Origin: Tipula vernalis
Lineage: Eukaryota; Arthropoda; Insecta; Diptera; Tipulidae
NCBI GenBank assembly: GCA_958295665.1
Contig: OY282558.1
Location: forward strand, 139,170,577 to 139,234,576
Length of the DNA stretch: 64,000 bases
Direction: 5' to 3'
The position numbers were made by a program, and so were the translations under genes. How positions within the stretch are numbered: position 1 is the first letter of the stretch; each line of letters starts with the position of its first letter. Positions 1 through 11,167 of the stretch are shown piece by piece. The notes beneath the pieces were generated by a model. It saw only the letters and a program-made list of their open reading frames with translations. It did no database searches and was not told the origin of the DNA.

Positions 1-1029
1 TGATAAACTCTGTTAGAAAATAAGGAATGTCACTTCTGCCAAAAAATTGATACGTGTATGAATTACAAAGTGTCACTCTCTGCCGATAACTAGAGGTACG
101 TGTCTTCGGCTGTGGGTCCTTTGGCCCTGGAAAGGGCTGATTCTTTTTTGTCAATCTAGGATATCAATAAGTACTCACAATAATAGACTCTGAAAAGGAC
201 CTTTTAGTGGTGTTGTTAAAGCCAAACCTAGGTGGCATGACAAAGAGTTACATGATCAGTTAAAACGATACAGGGAGCTTGCCAGACCTTTCAAAGTAAC
301 ATAAAGTGTATCTAGCCGATTTAATCACTGCGGTTTGATTACACAACTGACAGACTGACTTATCGGGCTCATCTGAAATATAACCGCTCTTCCCAAATCG
401 AGGTGGAGAGAACTGATTATGGATAAGTGACTGAGTTTTCAAAACATATAAGAGAACAACGTCTCAAAAATGCTTTATATTAGGCTGGTATGAGGCCAGT
501 CGTCCCAGCGTGAATATAGTAAGAATTTTTAATTTTGTAAGTTTGAGCCGTCTAGGATTCTAGACACTAGATCGATCTCTTACTAGCTGTCGATATAAAA
601 TCAGGAGTAGAGGATTAAGTGAGAATGTTTTCCGATCGATTTAGGGTTTTCTCAACTATGGCTTCGAACTTACCATTAGTTTCTTGCAGAACTATGAGTA
701 AAGGTGATTGTCACTTACCATTTGCAGTTATTAAAGGTCGACTTGTATAACTGTGTGATAAAGAATTCTACTACTGGCCAATACTAATTGGCCAGAGAGA
801 CACATTTGCTGCTCCTATTCGGGATATCTCCAATTTCACCTGTCCTACAAAGTTAGAAGCCTACTCTTGAAGTTCAGCTTTATTCGATAGCTGTGTTTTT
901 GTCCCGAATTTATTTATTTTTCTGGATACGATTCGACGTTTTATTTTAAATGTATGCAACCAATTTAATGATACTTTAAATACATCAGAAGATAGTCTAA
1001 CATCTTCTCTGGCTAAAGCAAGAGATGAT
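1..1029. other. No recognisable gene (left edge)
   Basis: I see no coding signature in this kilobase on either strand. The open frames are short and match nothing I recognise. It lies upstream of the LINE remnant that starts near 1030, so it could be the decayed 5' part of that element (ORF1 and the start of the endonuclease) or unrelated intergenic DNA. Confidence 0.4.
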
Positions 1030-1104
1030 AACTCCACTCGTAGTTACGCGGCTCATAGCTCATTGCAAGCGCAATGGGCTGGCCTACCTACAGGGGTGAG
1101 TACC

Positions 1105-1395
1105 TTTTTGAGTTTCTCATTACAAATAATTTAGATATTGTCAATAGGGGAAGGAAAGCTACTCTTACAAATGCGATTAGGCAAGAGGTCCTACATTTGA
1201 CGCTTGTTACGGCATGTCTCTGAGGAGGCCTCCTTATCGGATTACTTGCACATCAGATTCGATTTGGCGGCCAAGACCATGCAGCGGCAGGAAATTAGAA
1301 TTCCAAAACTAACCGACTGGGACTCTTATAGGGTCTCACTAGAATCAGAAATACCCTCGGCTATGGGAAACATAGAGTCTCCAGGTGGTTTGTAA
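1105..1395 (+). pseudogene. LINE endonuclease C-terminal fragment
   Basis: Two frames together resemble the C-terminal half of an apurinic-type (APE) endonuclease of a LINE. One frame, about 1111-1200, reads NNLDIVNRGRKAT then RQEVLHLTL. Another, from 1204, reads HVSEEASLSDYLHIRFDL. In family members the last stretch is usually SDHRxIRF, with His as the final catalytic residue. Here the SDH motif reads SDY, so the catalytic His is lost. A frameshift near 1200 separates the two parts. Upstream about 1030-1105 a weak match to the preceding strand may exist. Confidence 0.6.
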
Positions 1396-1638
1396 TTCTG
1401 TTCAAACGATTTACATAATTACATCCACTCGGCTTACGAGAGTAGCTGCCCGGTTAAGCGAAGAGAGTCCACTAAGATGGTCCCTTGGTTGAAAGGGGCG
1501 CTGGGTAAGCTGAGGAAAAGATCGAGAAGGTTATTCAACAAGGCTAAACGCACCGGTGAATGGGGCGAGTGTAGGATGGCCTTAACGGAATATAATCTTG
1601 AATTAAGAAGATCCAAAAGGGCTACTTTTTAATATTAA

Positions 1639-2560
1639 TTGCCCTCTGTAGCCCGCCTCCAGAAAGTCATTTCCAGGGATCACTCAAATGGTTTAGGACT
1701 TCTTCAGAAGCAAAATGGATTCACTGAAAACCTAGTGGTAGGAGCCCAAGAGGACCCGCATGACCCTTCAAGTGAGGTACCCTGTCCACCTCACAGTATG
1801 CTCTGGAGTCTCTCTGGGGAAATTTTCACTCCCGGCAAGGTGAGACGGGCTAATGTTTTTTTCAAACCTTTCGAATCCACTGGAGCGGATAGTATCTTTC
1901 CAGCTTTACTTCAAAAAGGTGTTGAGGAAATTCTCCCAGCTTGATCCAGATGTTTCGGGCAAGTTATATTTTTAACTATATTCCGAAGCTATGGAGGAAA
2001 GTAAATGTAGTCCTTCTACCAAAGGAAAGCGGTCGTTCGGACTTCCAGCCAAAGGCTTACCGACCAACTAGCCTCAAATCGTTTCTATTGAAGACGATGG
2101 AAAAACTTCTGGATCATCAAATAATAAGTGAGATCCTTGTAAATAATCCACTGCAACGAAACCAGTTTGCTTATCAAACTGGTAAGTTTACTGTAATGGC
2201 TCTTAGCGGTCTAGCCACGAGGATTGAAATAGCAGGGGCATATAAGGAAATTGCCCTTTGTGCATTTAGGGACATTGAGGGGGCTTTTGATAAGACCTCC
2301 TATGAATCGATAGAGAGGGCAGCAATGGAGAAGGTGGTTCCGCTTTCTACAATTAGGTGGATCCGCTCCATGCTGGTAAAGAGCTGTCTCCAAGGAGGGG
2401 TACTGTCTCCTCTTTTGTGATCATTGGTTATTGACAGACTGCTGGTCCTTCTGATTAGCCATGGGTTTGATGTTCAGGGCTATGCGGATGATGTGACTAT
2501 CATAATTAGAGGCAACTTTAATCGAGTAATCTCTGATCTCATGTAAAATGCACTCGATTT
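1639..2560 (+). pseudogene. LINE reverse transcriptase, broken
   Basis: The frame at 1639-1944 carries the usual LINE pre-RT segment (STGADSIFPALLQKG). A shifted frame from 1941 carries the fingers and palm: YRPTSLKSFLLKTMEKLLD, then NQFAYQTGKFT, then FRDIEGAFDKTSYES, then LQGGVLSPLL. A stop follows at 2418-2420. The catalytic box reads GYADDVTIIIRG at about 2480-2515. The D of the A motif (DIEGAFD) and the YADD box are both still present, so the damage is in frame continuity, not in these residues. The FxDIEGAFD pattern points to the R1/LOA/Jockey-type LINE radiation. Confidence 0.8.
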
Positions 2561-2929
2561 AACATAGCAGTGGTGTGACCAGGAAGGACTTAGTATCAAT
2601 TGAAATAAAACTGTCCTTGTCCCTTTTATGAGGAGGAAAAAGCTCTCGCTTATAGCTCCCTCGTTAAACGGTACTAATGTTCCCTTTTCCAAAGAGATAC
2701 ACGGGCTCAATGAAAACATGTCCAACCGCATTAATGGACGCACACCTAGGACTAAATCGGAGGGAAATATCAAACGTGGCAATATGGTGTGTCATTTGGA
2801 AATCCTTAAGGAACTTCAGACAGAATCAACCATAGGAATGCCTTCCGACTGTATGCCAGCTAAACTGAACTTCCACAAACCACTTTGTGTTAGGTTATCT
2901 AACCGGGATATGTGGAGAACAGGGGGACT

Positions 2930-3420
2930 ATCCTTTCAGCGAGGATCAATGGTATGGTTTACAGATGGATGAAAAACAGAAGAAGGGGCGGGGTAGGAAT
3001 ACACGGGAGTGGGACTGCTCTCTCGAAGTCCTTGAGTAACAACGTTACCGTATTTCAAGCACAAGTTGATGCTATAGATAGGCATAGTAAAAAACCTAAA
3101 CGATGCAAAAGTGTATATTGTGTCAGACAGCCAATCGGCCTTAAGGGCTCTTAGGTTTTTTACCATTGAGTCAAGACTGGTATTGGATTGCCTGAAGGTG
3201 GTCAAGCATCTGGCAAACTCAAATAAGGTAACACTTGTTTGCGTGCCAGGGCATACTGGAATCGTGCGAAATGATGCTGCTGATGGCCTGGCCCGCGAGG
3301 GTTCTGCCAGGGGCATCTACTGGCGCAGAATTCCAGCTTTGTGACATGCGAAGAAACTTATTTCACCGTCGTCGGTCAGGGTTAAGCAGTGTCTTGAACT
3401 TAGGCAATCTGAGTTGAGGC
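2930..3420 (+). pseudogene. LINE RNase H domain and C-terminal tail, broken
   Basis: A frame ending at 2972 contains MVWFTDG, the first Asp strand of RNase H. After a shift, the frame from 3111 reads IVSDSQSALRAL (third acidic strand) and then VPGHTGIVRNDAADGLAREG (His and final Asp). This is the standard RNase H layout of R1/LOA/I-type LINEs. The next frame, to about 3450, reads ISPSSVRVKQCLELRQ and LRLLTGFLTGY, matching the short tail that usually follows RNase H in these elements. At least two frameshifts and several stops separate the pieces. Confidence 0.75.
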
Positions 3421-3499
3421 TGCTTACTGGCTTCCTCACAGGTTATATCCCCTGAACATGCAACATCTAGGAGGGAGATTAATGAGCCCAAATAGTATG

Positions 3500-3551
3500 C
3501 ATCATATACCAGTCGGTAGTATTATCATATACCGGTCGGTAGTATTATCAC
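3500..3551. repeat. Short direct repeat (about 24 bp, two copies)
   Basis: The unit catatacc(a/g)gtcggtagtatta occurs twice in tandem. It sits exactly at the junction between the plus-strand LINE remnant and the minus-strand Gypsy integrase. It may be part of the LINE tail or a duplication made at the junction. Confidence 0.6.
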
Positions 3552-4155
3552 ACAATTTCGTGTAGGTGACTGTCCAACGTCCGATGATCTTCTTTGATAT
3601 ATTCGCGTATGGCACTAAGTATTGAACCATTTATCCGCTCCGATGCGTTACACTGGGGGGAATATTTTGGTATTAGAATATGGTTTACGCCATATCTATT
3701 TAACATACTTTTTAAGCACAACGCATTGAATTGAGTAGTATTATCGGAGGTTATGGGCTCAGGAACAGAGAAAACGGTAAATATTTCTTCTTCGAGAAAC
3801 TTACATACGTCTGTTGCTAGTGCACTTCTTAACGCTTTCAAAAAAATGTATTTGGTGTACAGATCTAAAACGATCAGCAGGTAAGCATGTCCGTTTTATG
3901 TCCTTGGGTATGACCCTAAAAAGTCCATACACAGTCGTTGCATTGGTCGTACAGCAAGGATTTGCTGCCCCATTGGTGGTTGCAGAGCTCGATTCGGAGC
4001 CTTGGTTTGCTTACACCCCTTACAATTCCGCACATAGTTCTGGACCTGAGTAGCCATTCCTGGCCAAAAATAAAGTCGTTGCAATCTTTGCAGCGTTTTA
4101 GCGCTTCCCAGATGCGAGGATGACGGAGGATAGTGAGCTTAAAAGATAAAATCAT
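3548..4155 (-). pseudogene. Gypsy 1 integrase, broken
   Basis: The frame at 4084-3896 carries the C-terminal half of the HHCC zinc-binding domain and the start of the core: YVRNCKGCKQTKAPNRALQP, then LCMDFLGSYP, where the D is the first residue of the DDE triad. A second frame at 3841-3548 carries the rest of the core: ITSDNTTQFNA (second Asp) and the PKYSPQCNASERINGSI segment, where E is the third residue. The frames are offset, so at least one frameshift lies near 3850-3890. Nothing recognisable follows the core. Confidence 0.8.
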
Positions 4156-5460
4156 TAGTCAAAGAACAAGGTATATAAAGTTTCCATACTGAAAGTGAGC
4201 ATATTATCAGAGCGATTCGAAGGATTCACATAAATTTTGTTGTTTGATACTCGAAGATTGACATACTGCTCCGGGGAGTTTTTCACGGCGGTCACCAACT
4301 GTAAATACTCAGCATCCTGAAATTTTATGATTGTATACTGTCCACGAAAGCTCTTGATAACGCATCTGGAACAATATTCTGGATACCTTTGTGATGTTAG
4401 ATGTCGAAGGTTTGTAATTTTAGAAACCATCTAGCGAGTCTTCCAGTAAGCTCTTTATGGCCTAAGAGCCATTTAAGATTCGCATGGTCGGTGATGATGG
4501 TAAACGGGTACCCCTAGACATATGCCCGAAACTTTTTTACGCTGAGCACAGCGGCCAGATACTCCAGTTCGGTTATGGAGTAGTTTCGTTGTGCTGCGTT
4601 AAGGTTCTGTGACATATATGCGATAGGGTGCTCGCCACCATCATCCCGAATCTGAAAGAGCACGCTTCCAATGCCAGTGGTACTTGCATCGCATTAGATG
4701 TAGAAAGGCTGGTCAAAGTTCGGCTGCATTAGAACTGGAGCTGTAGTTAGAGCAAGCTTCAAATTTTCAAAGGCTTCTTGGCTTTTCTCGTTCCAAAGAA
4801 ATTTTTTACCTTTTTTCAGCAAATCGGATATCGGAGCTGCCAAAGTGGCACATGAAGGGATTAACCTCCGATACCACCCGGACAATCCTAAGAATTGCCG
4901 AACCTTTTTCACTGTGTTTGAAACAGGCTTTTACTTTATCTGGGTTTACCCGAAGACAACCGTCGCCAACCACGTACCCTAGATAACGTACCTCCTTCAA
5001 CAGGAACTTACTGTTTTCTAAGTTCACAGTTAGCCCGGCTTTTTGAAAAAGAGAGACTACTTGATCAAGCAACTTGATAGGTTCATCAAAATTTCCGGAC
5101 GTAATGAGGAGGTCGTCCAAATAAACAAACACCTGCTTTTGCAGCTGGTGCGGTATCACCCGGTGCATTAGCCTACACATCGTTTGCGGCGCGTTACAAA
5201 GCCCGAACGGCATGACCGCATACTGATATAAAGGACGACCAGAAACCGTAAACGCCGTCTTATCGCGGGACTCCACAGCTAGCGGGATCTGTCAAAAGGC
5301 ATCTTTCAAATCGATGCTTGAAATGAACCTGGTTCGATCCAACCGACTCAAGAGCCCATCGATGATAGGCAGCGGGTAGGCATCCCGGATCGTCTCTTCA
5401 TTCAGTCTGCGGGCATCTAGGCAGACTCGCTCTTTGCTATTTGACTTTCGGACTAATGTC
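4155..5460 (-). pseudogene. Gypsy 1 reverse transcriptase and RNase H, broken
   Basis: The minus strand from about 5460 reads RRLNEETIRDAYPLPIID and then SSIDLKDAF followed by an in-frame stop (usually Trp at that place). The frame from 5276 continues through PLYQYAVMPFGLCNAP to VFVYLDDLLI, the catalytic box. A frameshift near 4900 moves to a frame (4912-4694) reading QFLGLSGWYRRLIP, the thumb and connection. RNase H follows with FYI then a stop, then a segment resembling DASxTGIGSVLFQ, and continues to about 4430. The low-quality frame at 4430-4155 is the RNase H to integrase spacer. Confidence 0.8.
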
Positions 5461-6133
5461 ACCGAGGGCTAACGTTCTGTCCAACTCTTCGTAAAAAGAT
5501 ATCTGGACAGCAGGAGATACGGGGTAATGCCCTTGTTTCACCGGTGCTGCATTTCCAACATCGATGTGATAGGACAATAAATGTGTGAGACCAGGACCAA
5601 GCTCTTCAAAAGACGGAAACCTTTGAATTGCCATAGATAGCATTTCTGATTGTTCAAAAATAAGGTCATGTTTCAAACAATTATCAGCCTTCACTTTAAG
5701 ATTATCACCATCTGCTAACTCTGAAATTGACATTGGTGTAATTTGGATGTTGAAAGCTTTCCAAAAGTCTATTCCCAAGTAGGGCTTTTGTTGAAGAGTA
5801 GGAACAATGTGAATTCTCATCAATTTTTCAAAATTATTGTATGTCACCAACAACTCTCTCTGATTTACCAGATGCTGTGTTAACAGTCGCAGGCATATAA
5901 TGAACCTTATACCTTGGATCCTTTAGAAACATTTCGCTTCCAGATACTAACGCCGTAATTGTGGCACCACTGTCAAGTAACCCACAATAAGGTTTCCCAT
6001 CAATTGTTATGTTGGCGTACGGTTGTGGATCCACCGTGCCATAAGAAAGACTAGAAAAACATGTTTCCGATATAATATTGCGTAAAATGGTTTTATTTGG
6101 CCAATACAGGCGTGAACGATTTCGACATTTCAT
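5437..6133 (-). pseudogene. Gypsy 1 aspartic protease and pol linker
   Basis: The frame at 6133-5834 contains YCGLLDSGATITALVSG, the DSGA active-site motif of a retropepsin. The frame at 5853-5437 continues with YLGIDFWKAFNIQI, the usual second half of the protease (ILGxDF), and ends just upstream of the reverse transcriptase (GDAAPVKQ-like segment, then LALGDISPKVK). The two frames overlap by 20 nt but differ in phase, so there is a frameshift around 5840. Confidence 0.8.
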
Positions 6134-6272
6134 ACTAAAGGTTTGAGTGGTCTGGTCTGAACAATGAAAAATTTTTGATTCACAATTTGAATCGATAAGT
6201 GGACCGGTCAGGTGAGTTTTAGATAAAGCAGGGTAAGGTACGTACTTGTTTGGGTCTATTTTTTCAACAGGA

Positions 6273-7201
6273 CTAGAGGGCGGGGCTTAGCTCAGGATCG
6301 TTATTCGACGCTTGGTCCTCCATGTTGGTTCTGGGAGTCATCAAACCACGAGGTGTCGCATTCCCAGGGCTTCGATACCTCGACGATTTGTTTCCCGAGC
6401 ACTTGAAATAGTTACGCATAAATATCTCTGACTGACCGCATCCAAAACAAAATCTATGGGTAATATCCAGAACACAATTTTTATAGGTATGCCCTATATC
6501 AGCGTAATTCCAACATACGAGCAAATTATTTTCTGGTTGAGAAGAAACTCTAACATTTGACCGTTGCTTACTATCCAATTGTATAGCGTTTACACTAGCG
6601 GAGAAATTGCTTGGTGATGACGGATAAGTATTATCACACGTAAATTCGTGAATGGTTCTGAGGGAGCACATTGCTTCGGCATCATATCCAGTCCGTTTCC
6701 ACGTATCTTCTATTGTCAGACATCTACGTACTAGTTCTAGAATTGAATCAATTGTTCTATCAGCCAGTGCCACTTGCAAACCAACCCTCATGTTTCGACG
6801 CAGAAGGTGTAATATTTCCGAATCATCGAGTGGATGACGGAATTGTAATGACATTGCTAAAATGTCATTATAAAAATCACGAAAGGATTCTTTTAGTCGC
6901 TGTTTCCATAGATTCTATAGATCGTCTGATATCATGATAAGATTTCCGATCTTGAAATCGTTCCAAGAAATCGCGTTCCAGTTGATGCCACTTTAGGTTA
7001 GGAATTCTTTCGATATGGCACCAGTACCAATTGGATGCTGCACCAGTTTCTGCCAATTCCACTGGTTAACAATGATAAATAGTGAATTTTATTTCCGAAA
7101 GATGATTTGCTAAGGTTTTGAAGTTTGATGTAGATTGTGATGTGGATTGGTGTGTCGGCGATGGAATGTATAAATTTTTTTTTCTTTTCTTTAGTGGCCA
7201 A
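6273..7201 (-). pseudogene. Gypsy 1 Gag, broken
   Basis: Two overlapping frames (7062-6877 and 6854-6273) together give a Ty3/Gypsy Gag. The capsid-like part contains WHQLERDFLERFQDRKSYHD. A frame at 7201-6998 may hold the N-terminus. The nucleocapsid part contains CWNYADIGHTYKNC and CFGCGQSEIFMRNYFKC. In intact relatives the first knuckle is CxxCxxxGHxxxxC. Here the second Cys is Tyr, so that knuckle could not bind zinc. A frameshift near 6860 separates the two halves. Confidence 0.7.
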
Positions 7202-7320
7202 TCACTTGCTTGCGTAACCGATGAATACAACCCCTCGACTAAAGTTACCTTTACCGCCTGAGCTCGGGATCAATATGGCCACGTATTTGTCTAGCAAGCA
7301 GGATCAAGAAAGTTCAGTTT

Positions 7321-7790
7321 ATGCTAGCGGACGGTCGTCTGCCACCTTTTGGCTCCGTTACAAGGTCTATTGTTGAAGATCGGTTATACATTAATAGAAT
7401 CACTGGTTTGCAGCATGGGCCCTTTGTGGCATTGAGTGCAGAACAAATCGGTTGGTTTCAATCAATTTTAATAATAATAATATTTCGATTGGTTACATCC
7501 TCAAATACCGTCCCCCTTTCGAAACGAAGAAGAGCAACAGGCCCGAGCAGGATTTCAACAATTGTGGTCAAGGCAACTGTTCCAATCTCACACCGGTTGA
7601 AACCGGAAACGGAAACATTATCTACCCTCACATTAGGTACGATTACGTGACAATCAACGTAAGCCGTGTCACCGTCAAATATACCAACAACATCGACTGG
7701 TGTCATGTGATCAACTTTAATATCAGAAAACATGGGTAACAACGGATGAAGTAATGTAGTACATTGAGCCACTGTACTTTGTAACCACAA
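7321..7790 (-). other. Unidentified open frame, possibly a Gypsy fragment
   Basis: Minus-strand frame 7790-7458 (110 codons) contains VDVVGIFDGDTAYVDCHVI and IVEILLGPVALLRFERGTVF. I do not recognise it. A plus-strand frame (7321-7650) is also open across most of the same DNA. The minus frame is vaguely like the protease-to-RT linker of a Gypsy element, which would fit its place between two Gypsy copies, but no active-site motif is visible. Confidence 0.25.
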
Positions 7791-8489
7791 TCATATGCAT
7801 GTACTTCTAAACACAAATACTTTTACATTTGTAACAAATGAATAAACTGTTATGAATTGCATTATTGATTTAACTGTTATGTAATTACGATGTTATGATT
7901 CGCATCTACAACTACGTAAATATTGTCTGTGGACCTAAATTATGCACAATAAAGTGCTAATAGTTAATGATGGCGGTCGTGTTTTTTTGTCCGCTCAGTG
8001 CTTTTGTGAATAAAAAAATGTGCGCGTGCCAATTAAATTAAGTGATATTGTGGTGTGTTGTGTACCAAGGTATGTAGTGCCGCTTTAATTATCGAATTAG
8101 ACGAAATGAAGTCGATTAAAATCGAAATGTTATTTTGCTTGAGCAATCGATTTCATTTCATTTGGGCAGCACAGTCAATCAATTATTGCATCAATTATAT
8201 TTAATTTTGTGTTTGACGAGAGTATATTGGGTTTTATTTACATTAATTGGTTGATCAGTGTGTTGCGAATGACTCCGCATATTAAATAAATAAAAAAACA
8301 AATCAGCTTCTGATGTTTATGATTTGTGTGAGGAGGGTACATTCATTGTGTTAAGTGGAGGTGCAAAGTTATAGTTCTTGTATCGGTGATAGGTGTATTA
8401 AGAAGATCGAATTTAGTAAATATTTTTTCGATTTGGCTGAATTATAATTGAAATGACAAAATACCAGAAGCCGTTGATTAGGGCACGAC
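7791..8489. other. Gene-free spacer between two Gypsy remnants
   Basis: This is AT-rich DNA without coding signal. It could contain an LTR of either neighbouring element, but I found no matching second copy, so that is only a guess. Confidence 0.4.
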
Positions 8490-8519
8490 TATAGTGTAGC
8501 TTTGGTCGGTGAAAATGCA

Positions 8520-8715
8520 TTCGTTGCGCAATTCACACAGGTTCGAATTGTCTTCTCGATGTCATTGTCGAGCGATGGCCAGGAGACTTTCTATCGAGCT
8601 AATAGCTTCATACGCTCAGTGCCATGATGACCTTGATGCAGTTCTTTGATGATTTCGCTGCGGTAGCGCTTCGGAATGATGATGCAATGACCGAAAAAAA
8701 TGCAACCATTGATGA
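8520..8715 (-). pseudogene. Gypsy 2 integrase zinc-binding domain
   Basis: This was translated by hand from the minus strand. It reads IPKRYRSEIIKELHQGHHGT, then ERMKLLAR, a stop, KVSWPSLDNDIEKTI, then RTCVNCATNA. The His pair (LHQGHHG) and Cys pair (CVNC) form the HHCC zinc site that precedes the integrase core. One in-frame TAG interrupts it. The catalytic core does not follow; the element appears to end near 8490. Confidence 0.75.
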
Positions 8716-8785
8716 CTGTGAGCGAATCTCTTCTTGGGAAGTAGTCTGCAGCCTCAGCGTCAGGAATTTGCTCTCGTTTGCGTGG

Positions 8786-9975
8786 CTAAACCTTCTTAAT
8801 TAAACTTATGATTACCTTTAACATCAAGCGGTGTCGATGGTGAAGCAATCTAGTGAGCCTTCTGTAATGATCTTTCAAATGTCGACGTCTCTTCGTCTCG
8901 ACGTATTTGATCTCGAAGTCGTATGTGAGCAATATCAAAGCGTAGTGCTGAAGGCGGCTTGCCGTGTGTACCGGAATCCCCTTCTTGTTGCCGAAGATTG
9001 CGAGCAAGGGTTTATGCTCCGTATGGAGTTCGAATTTTCGACCATAAATGTAGCGGTGAAACTTCTGAAGAGCAAATGTGAGCGCCAGAGCTTCTCGTTG
9101 GATTTGCGGGTAGTTTTTTCTGCTGCTGTGAATGAGCGTGCGGCATGCATTACTGGGCGCAAAGACTTGGCCATGAAATCGGCAACAGTCAATTTCTCAG
9201 TTGGGTCGTAGTGAGCAAGTCCTGGTCAGATGCCAGAATTGTTTTGAGCTCGTCGAAACATTCCTGATGTTTTGCTTCCCATGCAAACGTGACATTATCT
9301 CGAAGAAGCTCTTCTAAGCGGCTGCGATGTTTCTTTATACCAGGAACAAATTTTTCGTACCAGGTTACTGCTTCCAGAAATGCCCGAAGCTGCTTGACGT
9401 CTGTCGGAGGCGGTAATGCCGTTAGTGTCAATTATGTGACCAAGAAATTGGAGTTCTTTCTAACGAAAACTACACTTGTCGATCTTCAGGTAGAAGACGT
9501 TCTCCTGAATGCGGCTTAAAACTTGGCACATATTCTTGTCATGGTTGTTTTGCGATTCCTCCCACAATGAAGTTGTCGATGAACGGAAAAGCGCCTTTTG
9601 CTCAGCTTATCATGCTGCTCACAAACCTTTGGATGATTCCTGGTGCTGGCTTGAAAAGTCTGGAAAAATCCGCAGTGAGTGTTGAGGGTTTTTTGAGTCG
9701 TCGTCGAGCTCGACTTGAAGGAGCGCGTCTGAGAGGTCGATTTTGCTGAAGAGTTTGAATGGCGATAGCTAATCAAAAGTCTCGTCAGGTGTTGGCAGTG
9801 GAAATTGTTCCGGTTCGAGTGAATCATTTAAGCGAGTTGAGCGGTCGGCGCAGATTCTAATGCGTCCATCCTTCTTCTCGACAGCGACGATTGGTGCGGC
9901 GTATGCTGAATATCGCACGGGGCTAATCATATTCAAAAGCTGCAACTGTTTGATTTCGTTTTCGATAGGCTCCAT
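8786..9975 (-). pseudogene. Gypsy 2 reverse transcriptase and RNase H, broken
   Basis: The frame at 9975-9769 gives IENEIKQLQLLNMISPV then APIVAVEKKDGRIRICAD, the start of the RT. The palm (about 9770-9520) is frameshifted and its YxDD box is not readable with confidence. The frame at 9431-9189 reads PPTDVKQLRAFLEAVTWYEK and ECFDELKTILASDQ, the RT connection. RNase H follows: a frame with LRPVMHAARS, then FHRYIYGRKFEL, then LAIFGNKKGIPVHTASRLQ in the frame at 9007-8786. The frames alternate, so several single-base indels are present. Confidence 0.8.
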
Positions 9976-10103
9976 AGCGGCAAATGGAACTGGACGGCTG
10001 TTGCGGAACGTGGTTTTGAGCGTGGTTTGAGCGCGTTAGCGATGACTTTTGGCTACAAAGGCCGAGCGTATCGCTAAAAAGAGCTGGAAATTTGGTCCTC
10101 AAC

Positions 10104-10403
10104 TCACTTAGAAATTGTTATGAAGCGTCGAGTCGGGTGTTGTTGCAGATGCTTGCGATGGGAACGTTCGATAGGTCGGGAGTTTCCATCCAATCGCTGC
10201 CGAGGATGTTCAAGCTTGAATTTTCGACGTAGCATGGGCCGATTTCTTCTCCTCCGTGGAGCTTCAAACGTACAGTGAATGTTCCGAAGATTGCCATCTG
10301 ATCGCCTGAAGCGCTGATTGCTTGCTCGTCGCATGACGTCAACTGTGGTCCACCAATCTTTTGCCAAATTGTCTCGGATATGATTCTCTAGTCGGAGCCA
10401 CAA
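10104..10403 (-). pseudogene. Gypsy 2 aspartic protease, partial
   Basis: The frame at 10342-10118 reads ASGDQMAIFGTFTVRLKLHG and then SSLNILGSDWMETPD. These are the flap and the ILGxDW end of a Gypsy protease. The Asp-Ser-Gly active-site turn would lie just upstream, around 10400, where a frame reads a decayed LDCGSD-like stretch. The second open frame here (10403-10104) is the same DNA in another phase and is not a separate gene. Confidence 0.6.
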
Positions 10404-10427
10404 TCCAGTTGCAGGCGAAGCTTGTGA

Positions 10428-11010
10428 TCATCGATGGCTGGGTTCAACAAACTTGCGGGTGGATATCGATGCTGTTGTAACTGCCAACCCTTGACGATGT
10501 TCTGATCTGCGGTTGAGTCTGCTTGGTCTTGATCGGAATCTGCGCAGGAATTCGTTCGCCGAGGTATAACTGCTGGCTTTGTGACAAATCCTTATGCCAG
10601 TGCAGTTGGTAGGAGGCGTCTTCAATTTTTCAGTTGATTTGTGTGTGGATTTCTGCCGAACTTGCTGTTGTTGTCCCTCTTTCTTTGTGGACACTGGCAT
10701 CACTTCGCTTTTCGTTGCTGAGTTGGAGCATTGGACCATTGAGCTTTGACGAACATGAGGCAATTTCGAATTTTTCGCACTTCATATTGACTTGGCTTGC
10801 GAAATCGTGCCAACTTTCTCCTGAACTTTTAGTGATGCTCAAACCCTGGTAGTGGAGTGTAAAAACAGATTCTTTCGTCCGAAAATCTTTTTCAGCAACT
10901 CGACAGCTCTCTCTAAAGTGATGGTTTGTACGGTCTCTGGCAAGATGCGGTTAGCGAAATGTCGGTACGCCGAGGTGTGACTTCTTCTCAGTGAGCAAAA
11001 GTGTCATCCG
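10428..11010 (-). pseudogene. Gypsy 2 Gag, broken
   Basis: The minus strand from about 11000 reads TSAYRHFANRILPETVQTIT and then LERAVELLKKIFGRK. It continues, after a shift, at 10842 with SSGESWHDFASQVNMKCEKF. This is the capsid-like region of a K02A2.6-type Gag. The following frame (10763-10428) is low complexity and frameshifted; zinc knuckles are not readable. Confidence 0.55.
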
Positions 11011-11167
11011 GTAGAGTATGTAATAAAATTGGTTTTAAAATAGTTGAGTTCAAAATAACAAAATTATATGAATCAGGGATAATTGAAGTGTCTGTAATAA
11101 ATGCTCGGTAATGGCTGTCATACCGACATATATTTCCTGTTGAAAAATCAGTATACTATTAAAAATT
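11011..11167. other. Short gene-free spacer
   Basis: AT-rich DNA between Gypsy 2 and the next gene remnant. Nothing is recognisable in it. Confidence 0.4.

Larger units (their letters stand above)
1030..3490 (+). mobile_element. Decayed non-LTR retrotransposon (R1/LOA-like LINE with RNase H)
   Basis: Plus-strand fragments occur in the order endonuclease C-terminus, reverse transcriptase, RNase H, which is the order of pol in the R1/LOA/I group of LINEs. The reading frame is broken repeatedly by stops and frameshifts. No poly-A tail or target duplication was seen. The 3' end fades out just before the short tandem repeat at about 3500 and the minus-strand Gypsy element. Clade placement rests on domain order and sequence flavour only and is tentative. 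The copy is dead. Confidence 0.75.
3548..7201 (-). mobile_element. Decayed Ty3/Gypsy retrotransposon 1
   Basis: Read on the minus strand, the order is gag with zinc knuckles (7201 to 6273), aspartic protease (6133 to 5834), reverse transcriptase (about 5460 to 4806), RNase H (about 4700 to 4430) and integrase (4084 to 3548). This is the Ty3/Gypsy order. I could not find LTRs. The integrase core ends abruptly at 3548, so the element appears 3'-truncated there. Stops and frameshifts occur in every domain, so it is not autonomous. Confidence 0.85.
8490..11010 (-). mobile_element. Decayed Ty3/Gypsy retrotransposon 2 (K02A2.6-like)
   Basis: Minus strand order: Gag (about 11010 to 10430), protease (10342 to 10104), reverse transcriptase (9975 to about 9190), RNase H (about 9190 to 8786) and the integrase zinc-binding domain (about 8700 to 8520). 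The protein flavour (GDQMAIFGTFTV, ILGSDWME, FHRYIYGR, NKKGIPVHTASRLQ) matches the group of invertebrate Gypsy elements often annotated as K02A2.6-like. It differs clearly from Gypsy 1. It is full of frameshifts and lacks the integrase core. No LTRs were found. Confidence 0.85.

Noticed and set aside
8935..9192. Separate gene of 85 codons on the minus strand
   Set aside because: Only its first part is in phase with the Gypsy RNase H; the rest is an off-frame translation of the same domain.
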